DNA of 64,000 nt, from assembly GCA_001630475.1 (NCBI GenBank), contig KV419413.1, forward strand, positions 168,787 through 232,786. The letters are read 5' to 3'. The position numbers were made by a program, and so were the translations under genes. The stretch is from Sistotremastrum niveocremeum HHB9708 (taxonomy: Eukaryota > Basidiomycota > Agaricomycetes > Sistotremastrales > Sistotremastraceae). The notes beneath the pieces are model-generated. The model was not told the DNA's origin and did no database searches. It saw only the letters and a list, made by a program, of their open reading frames with translations. Positions 24,294 through 35,901 of the stretch are shown here, one piece after another (position 1 is the first letter of the stretch; each line of letters opens with the position of its first letter).

Positions 24294-25624
24294 ATGATGC
24301 ATGATTCTTCAGTTCCGAAGCGAGAGCCTGATGACGATGGCAACAGCCAGCAATCTTCAGGATCAGTTCCAAGGAGTCGGGCATCGAAAGGTCTGAACTG
24401 AATATTATTTTTGCGTTCTGACGTGTAATCTAACCTCTGATCTGACACCTATGACATCGTTTTCTATAGCATGCGATAACTGTCGACAAGTTAGAAGGAA
24501 ATGTGAGTCAGATATCCCGGGAGGACCTTGCAGAGCTTGCTTGGCGGCTTCCATAGGTACTGTGAACTCTCCGTTCTCGCGGATACATATACGGGTCAAC
24601 TGAATTGTCATCGCTTAACCCAGATTGCCATTTCACTCGTGGGTTACCCTCCCGTCAATAGCGTATACAAGCTGACAGTGCCACGACCAGAGCCATCTCG
24701 ACAACGAGGTCCCCCCAAAGGGTAAGTTGACCAGATCGCAGGCCATCGGAAGATCTCCCCATTGATTCGAGGCCGTGAGCAGATATTTACGTGCCGTTGA
24801 ATCACGCTTGCACGAAATGGAAGCCACGCTCGGCTTAATCCAGTCGATTCCGGATGAGAGCGTGCAATCACTGCTTCAAGATATTGCCCAAGATCCATAC
24901 GCCAGACACATTCTTGACCGGGTTCGACAAAGTCCGTTTGGACCTGATGGACAACCTCCGATGTCAGCCGGGGTGGAGCCTTCAACTTCATCAAGTTTCG
25001 GCCGAGGACAAGAGCCCGAAGGTAGGAGTACTTTACATGTAGAGAGTTGAGTTGACGAACCTGCCTCAGCCGTCAATCCATTCGTTGAGGGGCCCACCAA
25101 TGAATGGCAGAGGCAGGTGGTTGCCCACCTCATGGCTCGACAATCACTGGGGTGGTCGTCCGCGGCACCAAGCCAACAAACTAACGCGGTCCCGACTGGA
25201 TTGCCTACCAGTAGGGCGTGGGCTGCGGGACCCTCACGTTCGACGGAATCACAGCAGTATACACCACAAGTTCAGCGAAATTCAAGACCCATCGCAATGA
25301 GTTCATTCCAGGGCCACCGTATGTCATTCCTCAGAAGCCAATAATGTGGAAAATCGTACCAATAATGCACAGAAACCCCGGGTGCTTCAGGCTCTCAAAC
25401 TCAAGGTCCTCAGTATCGCACAACCCTAGATGATCTCGCGGTAAGTCATCACATACCTTTCAATGCTTCGTCCGACCTGACATATTTGGCAGAATATACC
25501 CTTGCAACCGGGTGCCGAGAACCTGTTTTCAGGGTTTGAAGATATGTTTCCCGACAATGCGGAAGATATGAGTTATTACTCTCACCCCGACGATTGGGGG
25601 CATACTGGCAAAGAGGGACACTGA
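24294..25624 (+). CDS. Short Zn2Cys6 DNA-binding protein 1 (309 aa)
   Basis: Probable nuclear transcription factor. Eight exons: 24294-24390, 24470-24556, 24624-24638, 24679-24721, 24783-25021, 25070-25318, 25373-25440 and 25493-25624. The zinc cluster has the spacing C-X2-C-X6-C-X8-C-X2-C-X6-C, with CDNCRQVRRKC and CRACLAASIDC. The last Cys is encoded by a 15-nt exon. A basic linker (PSRQRGPPKG) leads into a helical block, YLRAVESRLHEMEATLG, likely for dimerisation, followed by DESVQSLLQDIAQDPYARH and, after an intron, VNPFVEGPTNEWQRQ. The C-terminus is Ser/Gln/Pro-rich with an acidic end (FEDMFPDNAEDMSYY) that could activate transcription. There is no sign of the large fungal-specific regulatory domain of long zinc-cluster factors. 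A second copy lies 1.5 kb downstream. Confidence 0.9.
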
Positions 25625-27086
25625 AAGACCTGGGTTGTCTCTGTCTTCGTATACTCCTTTGATAGACGCATGCCGCCGTCCATTGCCAAGTACAAACCCC
25701 GATATACACGACCCTTTATTAATACACGACGTTGCCCTTCATGACTCCCAATGTTATGCCTGATATCCTCACAAGAGGGTCAAAAGCTAACTCAACGAAA
25801 ATTTTTACCGTCGAGACCATTGGTTTGATGCGCATGGCGATCCACGATCGAGCGGCAACTTGATCCTGAAACCGGATTTAATGTTTACCCTCGGTTGCAT
25901 TTACCCCTTCTCACTTCTCTCTAACAAAGATCGGTATGCCTCACCATGCGACTGAGCCGCACGGAACTCGGTTTGCGCATGTCGGAGCACAAGTGGTTTA
26001 CCCACACCTATCGGTAGCAGCCACCCTATTCCGGTCCGACCCATTGTCCTGAGGACCGCGACTAATTGAAACTCGCTCATCAGCCAACACGGAGAAGGTA
26101 TCATAACCACCACCATAAATTACCATTCCCACCGAGGTACGTATGTATCTTTCAAACGGCGGTTTCTGGGAATCTGAGGGGGTGACCCTAACTTCGTCCA
26201 TTCATATAGGTGCTTTTGTCATTTGATTGGTGAGATCGAATGCTCAACTTCATTCCAAAAAGCTCAATGGTCCTCAGAGGATAGACAAATAGGTCTATGT
26301 CCTGTATTTCGATTGCATACTCGAGAAAGCAAAAAACAAAAAAAAAAATCTTACTTGTTGGAATCCGCAGTTCAACATTCGAACACGGCCGCCAGATGAG
26401 TCGTCAAATATTTCCCGCTGCTTTGGTCGGTTATAACGAGTATGTTGTGCACCATCCTTGCACAAAGTTCATTTCAGAATTCAGAAATAATCATCCAGAT
26501 CGTCTTGAGTTGTCTAATGCACAAAATTTGCCAGGATGCTGTTCGAGATAGAGAAGTCTGTGGGTACATGTCTGCAGATCCAAGGATTTCGAGCTGGGTC
26601 CAGGCTCCTTCGCTTCCTGAAAATTGGTCGGCTTCTCGGCCTAGGACGAACAAGTTGACCGCGCGGAAGCAGAATTTTATGGTCGGTCAAGTGCTTGTCG
26701 AGACCCAGATACGGACTGAATTGGTGTTGTCAGAGAGATTAGGAGAGCTTTGCCAGGTGTGCGTATAGACCGCGAAAGGCATTACCCGTAATCGGAAGAA
26801 CGATCATCATAGCATTACGCAAGGTTCGCATGAAAGTTCCACCGAAATATTTAGCTTGCTTACGTTTCCAGGGCTACTATAATTGGCAATTCCGGTGCAA
26901 GAAATCGTCTCCTTCGAGCCCAGAAGATTCTCAGTTGTCTGACCTTTTGGACGATTGGTAGAATTTCCACAAATGGATTATTTGGCAAGGCTTAGCTTAT
27001 AAAGCGCGCTTCCAGATCTTTCCTTTCCCTCCACAACCCTCTAGGGCCGCATTTTCGAACGCATCGCCATAAAGACCTCTTCGACC
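25625..27086. other. Spacer between the two zinc-cluster genes
   Basis: About 1.46 kb. Short frames at 25901-26201 (-) and 26297-26768 (+) show no domain. Likely promoter DNA of the second zinc-cluster gene; an A-rich run lies at about 26326-26348. Confidence 0.4.
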
Positions 27087-28137
27087 ATGCAGCTTGGAGG
27101 AAATTCTAATGACAATAATGACACATCGCCTTCGTCAAGTAGTGGATCTTCAAGTCAGGAGACGAGCGGTGAGTTCAGTCATCGTAGTACCCTTACACCA
27201 AGGGTCTCATTTCTCTCATCTCTGCTTTCTCAACGAATGGGATAAGTGTGTGATGATTGTCAAAGACTCCACAGAAGATGTGAAGTAGACTCACCGAGGG
27301 GCGATTGCAAGGCCTGTTTGGAGGCTGTATCTGGTATTTCGCTGCAGAAAATCCGTCATTTTCTTGGCTGAGCGGACATATGGCATTGCTCTACAGAATG
27401 CTCTTTCACTCGTGAGACCTTTCGTCCTGATGACCTGCGAATCATGGCCTGAAACTTCTATAGATGGATCTAGAGCTCACGGATCACGACATGCACCACC
27501 GGAAGGGTGAGCCATCTCGATCGCTCGCAATCCAGCCCTGTTCACATCAGCCCGGGTGATTATCAGGTATTTGAGAAACATGGAAACTCGTTTGCAGGAG
27601 ATGGAAGCTGCTTTAGGTTTGATACAACGCATACCAGATCAGAACATCCAGTCGCTCCTCGAAGACATTGCGCAAGACCCTTATGCTAAACATATTCTTG
27701 ACCAAGTGCGGACAAGTCCATTTATACCGGCTGGTGGATCTCAGGGGAGCACTGTCGTGGACCCATCTTCGTCGACCTCCAGCAGTGGAATAGGACGCAT
27801 TGGTAAGTACATTCCTTCCAGTCCATTACCAAAGTTTCCAAAAACTTTCCCACCCTAGTGGATCCCTTCGTTGAAGGCCCCACCATGCAATGGCAGGAAC
27901 AGACCATATCAAACTATATGGAACGAATTTCCATGAACCGCACATCCTCCAATACGAACCAGCCAACCCACGATCCATTGAATGTTCCACCGTCCGATCC
28001 TTTATCAGTCAGTAATCCCATCATTCATCTTTGAACGTTCAATATATTTGAAGTAGTCCCATACCACGGATAACTCGGACTCTAACGACCCAGAGATGCC
28101 TGACAGTGAACCGCCGCCCAAGAGGAAGCACGAATGA
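27087..28137 (+). CDS. Short Zn2Cys6 DNA-binding protein 2 (230 aa)
   Basis: Paralogue of the preceding zinc-cluster gene. Exons 27087-27168, 27247-27333, 27397-27411, 27464-27506, 27567-27802, 27859-28007 and 28057-28137. Exons 2, 3 and 4 have exactly the same lengths (87, 15 and 43 nt) as in copy 1. The cluster reads CDDCQRLHRRC then CKACLEAVSEC, again with the sixth Cys in the 15-nt exon. The helical block YLRNMETRLQEMEAALG and the segment QSLLEDIAQDPYAKH are nearly identical to copy 1, and VDPFVEGPTMQWQEQ follows. The C-terminus is shorter and ends with a basic PPPKRKHE that may serve in nuclear import. The linker between cluster and helix has diverged from basic to Gly/His/Ser-rich, so DNA specificity may differ. 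Confidence 0.9.
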
Positions 28138-28667
28138 GTTAGTGTATCCAGATGAGTAGTAGTGTTGATTCTGTTGATGGCGTAGTTGCAATTGAATTTG
28201 GGGTCGTGATTTTTTGGCCGAAGAAAAGAAAAGACACCAAAAGGGACAAAATTTGACACAAAACGTGCTTCTGGAGGCCGATATGGTGGTTCTGGCCGTC
28301 ATCAATCCTGTTTGTATATTTTGTCGGGTACGTATCCGTTATGTCCGTCCTCTCCATCTACCCTCTCTTTCTTCGGATGAGGAGGAATGAGTGCTGTAGA
28401 TAGTCCATCATAAGAAGGTCATGACATCTGGGAGCCAAACGCGCACTGGAATTTGACTTCGATTTCAAAATATGTTGAACGCACCAAGGAACGCAGACAG
28501 CGGGAGCAGGACATTAAAACTCCGCGACACCGTTGCAGACGCCTAAGTAGACGCCCGTGCGGCCATCCCGGCGTTCAATCTGGCTTTGAGGTGAAAGCCT
28601 GTTCAGCGGTATGTGTATTTACAGTCTCTTGATCGATCTAACCACCTTTCCATAGTCCAGATAATCC
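28138..28667. other. Upstream region of F12
   Basis: Short minus frames at 28005-28357 overlap the 3' end of the zinc-cluster gene and are not supported. No gene seen. Confidence 0.4.
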
Positions 28668-30164
28668 ATGTCGACTCACCAATCAATGCACGAAATGCTC
28701 CCCATCGAACTATGGCGACGAATCCTGAGTTACGCCGTCGCGGACTCACCCAACGATCTCCTCCTCCTCGCCCGTCAAACCTCTTTTTCATTCATGAAAG
28801 ACCACGAATGGATATACTCTCCTCTGCTCAACGCAGGTCGCGGAGACTGGTTCATTCGTACACCCGAAGAAGCTTCGAAATTGCTTCAGAGATCTTCCTA
28901 TGGGGTCAAGAAAGCTATAATTCTCGTTTCGAGAGCTTGGAGAATTATCGCCACAGAACTACTCTACACGAGGATTGTTCTAGAGAGACCGGGTCATCTT
29001 GCGGCGCTTCTTGATAGATTTCAAGATCATCCTGAGCTAGCATGGTGGACGCGATCGGTCTCGCTATATCCTTATTTACCGACTACTGCACCAGTCTCAG
29101 CGGCTGTATCACATCTCATTGTTCGCCTCCTCGAGCTATGCCCGAATATCGAACATCTATGCGTCGCGTTTTATCTTGATGCACATCCATCATCATCCAT
29201 CATACAAAAACTCTGCACAACGCATTTACAACATCTTAAATGGATCATTCCACGACAATCGAGTTTGAATCTCATCCGATCACTCACATCTCTAAAATCT
29301 CTCCGAACCTTGGATCTCCAAATCACAGACTCCGATCTTCCAATTCCAATCGCCTCTCCCCCTTCCTCGTGTACGATGCCGAATCTCGGTTGTATATCAC
29401 TTTCAGGCGAATTAACTGAGTTCGTGAACGAACTCAATACATGGCATTGTCCGCTTCTCATCACATTCTCCATCAAGCTCCCCGTCGACGTCTCCACCCA
29501 GAAAGCATGTCTTGAATTCATCACACGACACGCTCGTCAACTCATCTCCCTAAACATCAACTCCGTCACACCATGGAATGTCGCTGACCTCTTACGCGAC
29601 AGTCCTAATCTCCGTGAATTCGGATTTAACCCTGATTGGCCCATCTCGAAACTCATTCACTTCCCACATGATAATCTGGAGGATATAGGCCTTCACGAGA
29701 TGTGGTATGGATTTGAAGTCGGTCAAGGCGAGATTTTGACACGTCTTCGACCGGTTATCGCGGGTGCTGTCCGGATATTCGAAGATAGGACCATTACGCA
29801 GATCACGAGGGAAAACTTTCCGAGGGTGCGGAGGGTGAGGGTGTTGGATGGGGCGCTTCTGAAAGCGCTTTATCTCAATGGTGGTCCCGCTCAGGAGTCT
29901 GTGGCGCTTTGTGATGGGTGGATGAAACTGAGTGAGGTGGAAGGTTGGCGACTGGAAGACTGTACGGGCACAAAATTGGGTCTTCTGCCCCCTCCACCGC
30001 AGGCTGCCCTTGCGACATCTGAATCGGAAGAAGCGAGCGAGAGTGAGGGGAGTGATGGTCAAGAAGAGCAGGCCGATAGTGATATTACTGATGAAGATGG
30101 GGAGGAAGAAACCGGCCCAGACCGAAGTGACGATGAAGAGGCCAGTGAAGATGAACACAACTGA
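28668..30164 (+). CDS. F-box protein F12 of a second class, with acidic tail (498 aa)
   Basis: Single uninterrupted exon. The N-terminus has the F-box core LPIELWRRILSYAV and, after an insert, the closing helix AIILVSRAWRIIATELLY. This is the layout seen also in F9 and differs from the ten-member family. The middle is leucine-rich (SLKSLRTLDLQITDSDLPIP; LLRDSPNLREFGF). The last ~55 residues are almost only Glu, Asp and Ser, a disordered acidic tail that could act as a phosphorylation or nuclear interaction segment. F12 is convergent with the NLR-like gene 320 bp away. ATG 28668 is the first in frame and gives a normal F-box N-terminus. Confidence 0.85.
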   Translation: MSTHQSMHEMLPIELWRRILSYAVADSPNDLLLLARQTSFSFMKDHEWIYSPLLNAGRGDWFIRTPEEASKLLQRSSYGVKKAIILVSRAWRIIATELLYTRIVLERPGHLAALLDRFQDHPELAWWTRSVSLYPYLPTTAPVSAAVSHLIVRLLELCPNIEHLCVAFYLDAHPSSSIIQKLCTTHLQHLKWIIPRQSSLNLIRSLTSLKSLRTLDLQITDSDLPIPIASPPSSCTMPNLGCISLSGELTEFVNELNTWHCPLLITFSIKLPVDVSTQKACLEFITRHARQLISLNINSVTPWNVADLLRDSPNLREFGFNPDWPISKLIHFPHDNLEDIGLHEMWYGFEVGQGEILTRLRPVIAGAVRIFEDRTITQITRENFPRVRRVRVLDGALLKALYLNGGPAQESVALCDGWMKLSEVEGWRLEDCTGTKLGLLPPPPQAALATSESEEASESEGSDGQEEQADSDITDEDGEEETGPDRSDDEEASEDEHN

Positions 30165-30486
30165 CGACTATGTTCGAATAGTACGACTTGATCACTGTTT
30201 AGGTCCCATATTTCTAAGCAGTCACGCAGCTACAGGGATTGATTATCTGGTGTCACAGTGCTCTGCGGGGCCTGCTTCGTTCAACCACTACTAGTACGTC
30301 TTTCAGGCTCATCAAGATGGTTCATTTTATTGTGGAAACTAAGGGGCAACATCGTTTTCTTTTGAACCTTGATATCACAGAGAAAGCTGCAAGAGATCAT
30401 GGTACCAAAAAAGCCGAATGCGACTGGGAATTGGTAACAAAACGAGGGATATCGATCCTGCCCGTGTGAACGTATCAGTATGCAAC
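30165..30486. other. Convergent 3' spacer of F12 and the NLR-like gene
   Basis: Contains no supported frame. The two genes end toward each other here. Confidence 0.45.
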
Positions 30487-33400
30487 TCAAGATATCACCT
30501 CCAAACTCGAGCTCGAAGGAGTATAGCATTCCAGCCAATTCTCGCCATGTTCAAAGAGGCTGAAATCAATGATTGTAGAATCCGCGCCAATCAACTTTCG
30601 GCAGCGGTTCCACATGAACGTAGAACGATGTGAGGGAGGTATCCAGAAAAGCAATTTTCGCTCTTCAAGTTTTCCATTCGAGTGCACCCAACCATCATCA
30701 TCAATCTGAGGGAATGATTCTTGAAGCTCTGTCGTTCGGTCGAAACCGTTCCGCTTCGATTCAATATCCCAGACTCGAACCATTCCGTCGTACGAGGACG
30801 ACAGGATGCATTCGCCATCGTTCACGAAGTGTGCGTGTGCGACTCCGGAGCCATGCCGTTCCCAGGGTGTTCCTATCATCCTCCCAGTCTGAACCTCCCA
30901 CAAACAGATAGTACCGTCATGACTAGCCGATAGAATGTGCTTCCCATCAGCAGAAAAGCTGAGAGAACGCACAATATCTTGACCATGACGTATTGATCGT
31001 GGCCCTTCCAAAGATGAATCGTTCAGATCCCATAAGATTATCTCCCCATTATATGATCCGGAGACTACGATATCCTCGGCCGGTGAGATTGCGATAGTCC
31101 AAATAGGACTTTGATGTGTTGCAAGAGGTTCGCCAATCATTGTGGAAGTTTTGGCGTCCCAGATGCAGACAGTACAGTCATATGACCCCGAGATGATACG
31201 TCTGCCTTCGTGATAAAATTTTGCGCAGAACACCATGTCGGTATGCCCCAACAAGGGATCTCCAGACAAGTTCCATGTTCCGAGGTCCCATATACGTATA
31301 GACTTGTCTCGGCTGCAAGACAGCAGGCGACTCCCGTCTTGCTGGAAGTCAACAGAAAAAACCTCGTCTGTGTGGCCCATCAGGGGTACTCCCAATAATA
31401 ACCCAGTGTTTGGGTCCCAAATTCGAACAGTTTTGTCATGAGAACAAGAGGCGATTTGGTCACCACTAGGTGAGAGTAATATATGATTGATCTGCCCACT
31501 GTGGCCGTACATCGCCGTGCCAATCTCTGCTTCTGTCTCTATCTTGTATCTGCGAATAGAGAGATCAGACGTTGCGGTAAAGAAGGTCTGGCCGTCGAGT
31601 GATATGGTGGAACGAATGAGCCGAGGACTTTTCTCTTCTGAACCTGAACTCGACTGTTGCACCGATGCCAGATCCCACACCCCAACAGTTCCGTTGTTCG
31701 CCCCACATGCAATATATTTTCCACTGGGAGACACAAGGACGTCTCGATCACCCACACCTTGCGTTGCCAGAGGATTACCAATTGGAAGACCGGTGATGCC
31801 ATCCCACAATCGAATTTGGAGGTCCCAAGACGAAGAGACGAGTAGTCCTCCGTCAGGAGAAAAACACAAAGAAGATACATAGTTCTCGTGCTTTGCTTCG
31901 GCGCTAGCGATGGCGAAATGTTGTCCCGACTTCACATCCCAAAGATAGACCTGCCCAGATACATAGCCAATGGCAAGGCGATTCTCGTCTGGAGAGAAAG
32001 CAACTGTGGTTGCTTGGTCGGGTGTGGGCATCATGATTTTGTGCATTTGAATCCATTGGCTATATCTTGATCTTCGCTCGAAAATAATCAGTGCGTGGTG
32101 ACTGCTGCTTGTAGAACCTGACAAATCAGAGTCCACCATCGAGTTCAAAGGTGAGAAAGCCAAGTAATTTGTATCCCTTGAGATAGCCATAACTCCATCC
32201 TCGGGGAAAACACGCTGCACAGGGACTATGGTCATCCCACTATCTGCTTTCCAGGCCCCAGCATATCCACTTCGCGTCCCTGCCCAAAGATTTTGAGAGT
32301 CGTGCGAGAAGCGTAAGCACTCGACTGAGCCTTCGCCCACTGCCGTTGGACCCCATATCAACGTGCGGTTCGAGAGACTCCACACGGTGATCGTGCCGTC
32401 AATAGTCCCGACCCCGACGTACTTTCCGTCGGGTGAGATATCCACGTTAAATGGTCGATGTCTTTCGTCGTCGAGAAGCGTGAACAGAAATTGACCCGTC
32501 TCAGGATCCCAAAAAGACACATCAAAATCAGCCGTCACAAGGACTAGGATGGAGCCGTCGGGAGAATAAGCCATTGATTTTATTTCCTTGGACCTCATGT
32601 CGCCCCGCTGACCAAAAGTCCGTTCAAGGGCTGTCCAACTCCGTTGCTTGTTTTGTGTAATCCTTAAAGTCCTGGAAAATAGCGGCGAATAGAGTTGCGA
32701 AACCAGACTATCTTCAGGGGCAAATGGAAGGGCAGATATGTAGATATGCGGAGGGCTTTGCAGCATCACATCTGCGAAAGCGTCGATGAATTTTTCAGCG
32801 TCTCGGCCGAAATTTCCCAGTTCAGAATCATGCCCCTGATGAAAATGTAGGGTGAGTTTATCACCCCACATCACCAATATATTTCACCTACGCTAGTGAA
32901 TTCTGTCAATGACCTCATTGATCTCCTTGCGACATAGATCTGGCGAGTGAAAGAAAGAAGCTCGAGCCAGAAGAGGAAATTGTGCTTCACGAAGGTGTGA
33001 AGGAGATTCTTCAAATCAGGCGTCCAAGACGCCTTGACAAGATGACTGGACCAGAACCTAGAACAATAATCTAGATAGCCTGGGATATAGGTAATGGGCT
33101 CAGGATGGCTGTCGGATTCAGGAGTTTCAAGGCAGATATAAGAGGTCTGAGATCTGGATATATTAAATTTAAGTTCTCGATTCAAGATGGTGAGACAAGC
33201 TCTTGCAAGCGAGTCTTCCTGTGACCTGACGTCCACGTGGTACATTCCGCTACGTTCTCGAGTAAAGAGAAAATCTCGGAAAGAGGTATGTAGGGCCTTG
33301 ACTGGCTCTTCCAAAGAGTCAGTGCCGTTCAAGATCACAGTCATGGGTCGGACAAATGTCATGGTGGCAGCGGGTTTCTCGTCGGGTCCACGAAGTGCGG

Positions 33401-35901
33401 CAAGATCAGACATGGGTAAAGGATTTCGAACGCATAGAACTCGACCGAGAACCGAACGAAATTGTGGGAGACGTCCGTCACTCTCGTCGGTGATCTTGAA
33501 GATCCGGTCGAGCAACGCTTTGTACAGCTTGTCAATCCCTCTCAACTCCGGGTTGTTCAGGAGACTCTGAAGGCGTTCGACCCGGTCGTAACCATCGACA
33601 AGCAGAAACTCGCAGGCTGTGAAGGCCCATTGGAAGAGGCCTTCTGACCTCTCGGTTAATTCTTGTACCCACTCATCACCCATCCATGCTGCATCCAGTT
33701 CCCCGAGATGACTACGAAGGCGACTTCGATAATAGATTGCGATATCGTGGTCTACGGATCCCGGAGGAATCGTGCGTAGATCTAGCCTCTCTATACCACT
33801 CCTCCCATCGAACAATTCCACGATTTCCTTTTCTGGTCGGGAGGTAAGAAAAACCCGGAAATTGGATGGAAGTTCCGAAAGCCGATTCGCGAGTATATGA
33901 AAGAGCTCTGCGCGTTCTGTAGGATCACCACCGCACTCGTCTAAAGCATCTATGACAATCAAGATGGGTCCAATGAAAGTCATTTCCCTAGATGGACGGA
34001 GAATCAACTCTTCGAACTGTCTGCGGACCGATGGAGTTTGACGTAGATCAGGAGATCGCTCGATTGCTCGGCCGAGTGCCAATTTCCACTCAGAGCTCAA
34101 GACCATCATGTCTTGCGATAGCTTGCAGAAAACTGCCTCCGCTTTCTGCCTATCAGTGTCGGACTGATCAAAGACAAAAGAACCGCCCAAGCGTTCACCA
34201 GAAGAAAAGCGCGCAGCTATTGTATGTGCAATCGCCGATTTTCCTGACCCAGGGAAACCTGTCAGCCAGAATAACGTCCCTCCGCCTCGTGATATGGGAC
34301 GAATGACCCATTGTGTAACACTCTCAAGGATTTCACTTCGGGTTCCAGATAGACAGCCCTTTTCAGGCCGAAAACTTGCTTTGCCAAGATATGGCATCCC
34401 AACCAGATTGATATTAATCCCTGAAACACATTCGGAATGCAGATTGGTCTGTAGGAAAACAAATGTACCTGTATTCTGAACAATCTCCAGAATTTTCATG
34501 ACGATGAGCTCTGTTTGGACCGCTTCGCGTTCATGGAAGGCGAGTTTGAGCTTCGCAAAATTGTTCTTGAATTCTTGAACTTTGGCGTCGATATCCCGGA
34601 AAATATTCTTCGCGGTTCGTTTGACTATTGTCGGGCATGAATTCCAGGAATATAACTGAGGACTGCAGATTCAACATACAGAACTTTTCATCCTGGGTGT
34701 AATGTTGGATAAAGTATCCGCATTCGGTGGCCTGTTTCAACAAGGTGTCGCCCGCACTCCTATGAGGGTCTACATTGAATAGATCCTTGGATTCGCCAAT
34801 GAAGACATAAGTGTCATCGACGACTTTTACGAGCTCGTCAATCGCCTTGTCTCTTTTTCGTTGTTTTTCAAGGATCTGAGTATCCGATCACCTGAGTTGA
34901 AGAGCCGACCAAAGCAGAGATGGCGCACCTTGTATCCCACCGAAAGCACACTCCACGCGATATTAGCGTACGGGTGCATCTGTGCAGGATTTTTTAGTCA
35001 TCCATTGAATAGCATTGCCCGGATTCTTACCTCGGTTATTCTATCAACAAGTTTCATAACCCCTTCAATCCGCTCAAGGAATGGCGTAACGCTATTTGCA
35101 AGCTCGACATCTTCTCCGAGACCGGGAGAAACTTGATCCACGAAGCTGGAAGACCGATACAGCAGCACTGGCGTATTTTGCACCCCTGCCCATGTTTTAT
35201 CGTTGATCTCAATTCCGGGACTGGCTAGAGTCGAAGGGGTGTCCCCGGACACTTTGAAGATTATTCTTGGTCCATCAACATTGTCTCCTCCTCGTTTCGG
35301 CATCGTCAGGGCGAGATCAAAGGGGCCTGCGAAGCTCGTTAATATAGCAGGGGTTTAAGCCTAGAGACGACGAACCCTCAAGTTCTGACCTATTCATCAG
35401 ATCTTCCACTTCTACTTGTGCATTACCAAGGAACTCATCCTTCCCAAGAGCATGCTTCATGTACACTGAGAGTGTCAACGCTCCAATAGAGTTGTCGCTG
35501 CATGAATAGATCAAGACACGAATTGTTCATCCGTCCGTTGAACTCACAAGGAAAAGTGTTCCTTCCAGATTGGATTTCTACCTTTCCCAAAGACTTTGGA
35601 TAGCCTCTTTTCAGCGTTGCACTCCAATACGACGCAGAAGCGATTGTCCCGTTTCGTTAACTTGTGTGTCGTCGGGAAATTAGTACCACCCAAGTCTAAA
35701 TCATACGGGTGAGTTCCAATTCAACTGCTGCCAGCGAGAAAGTAGATTAATCTCTGACCGAAAATCGTCAACCGTTTGCCGGTCTTCGAACTGTCGGCAA
35801 CGGTTCATCAACACTCGTCCCGTGTCGAAAGACTCTGGATAAACTCACCTGGAGACTTCCACCGTGTTTCCAACTGTCAGATCGGACAAGCCGAGCTCCA
35901 T
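30487..35901 (-). CDS. C2-NACHT-WD40 NLR-like STAND NTPase (about 1659 aa)
   Basis: Nine exons on the minus strand: 35901-35849, 35790-35759, 35695-35548, 35497-35376, 35326-35031, 34979-34929, 34875-34680, 34624-32892 and 32835-30487, all GT-AG and in frame. Residues ~20-125 form a C2-like domain (KRLTIFDLGG, IWKEHFSF, LGKDEFLGNAQVEVEDL). A helical segment follows (HPYANIAWSVLSVGYK, DELVKVVDDTYVF). The NACHT NTPase has Walker A GFPGSGKSAIAHTIA, Walker B ILIVIDALDECGG and FLTSRP. The C-terminal exon encodes about 14 WD40 repeats, enough for two seven-blade propellers. Such proteins are signal-sensing ATPases, and related fungal ones act in non-self recognition. A 48-nt in-frame stretch at 34421-34468 has GT-AG ends and may be spliced out, giving 1643 aa. 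ATG 35901 was chosen because it joins in phase to the C2 domain; a longer frame from a GTG is less likely. Confidence 0.92.

Noticed and set aside
24294-28137. Mating-type locus for the two DNA-binding genes
   Set aside because: They are Zn2Cys6 proteins in tandem, not divergent homeodomain genes, and no pheromone or receptor gene is near.
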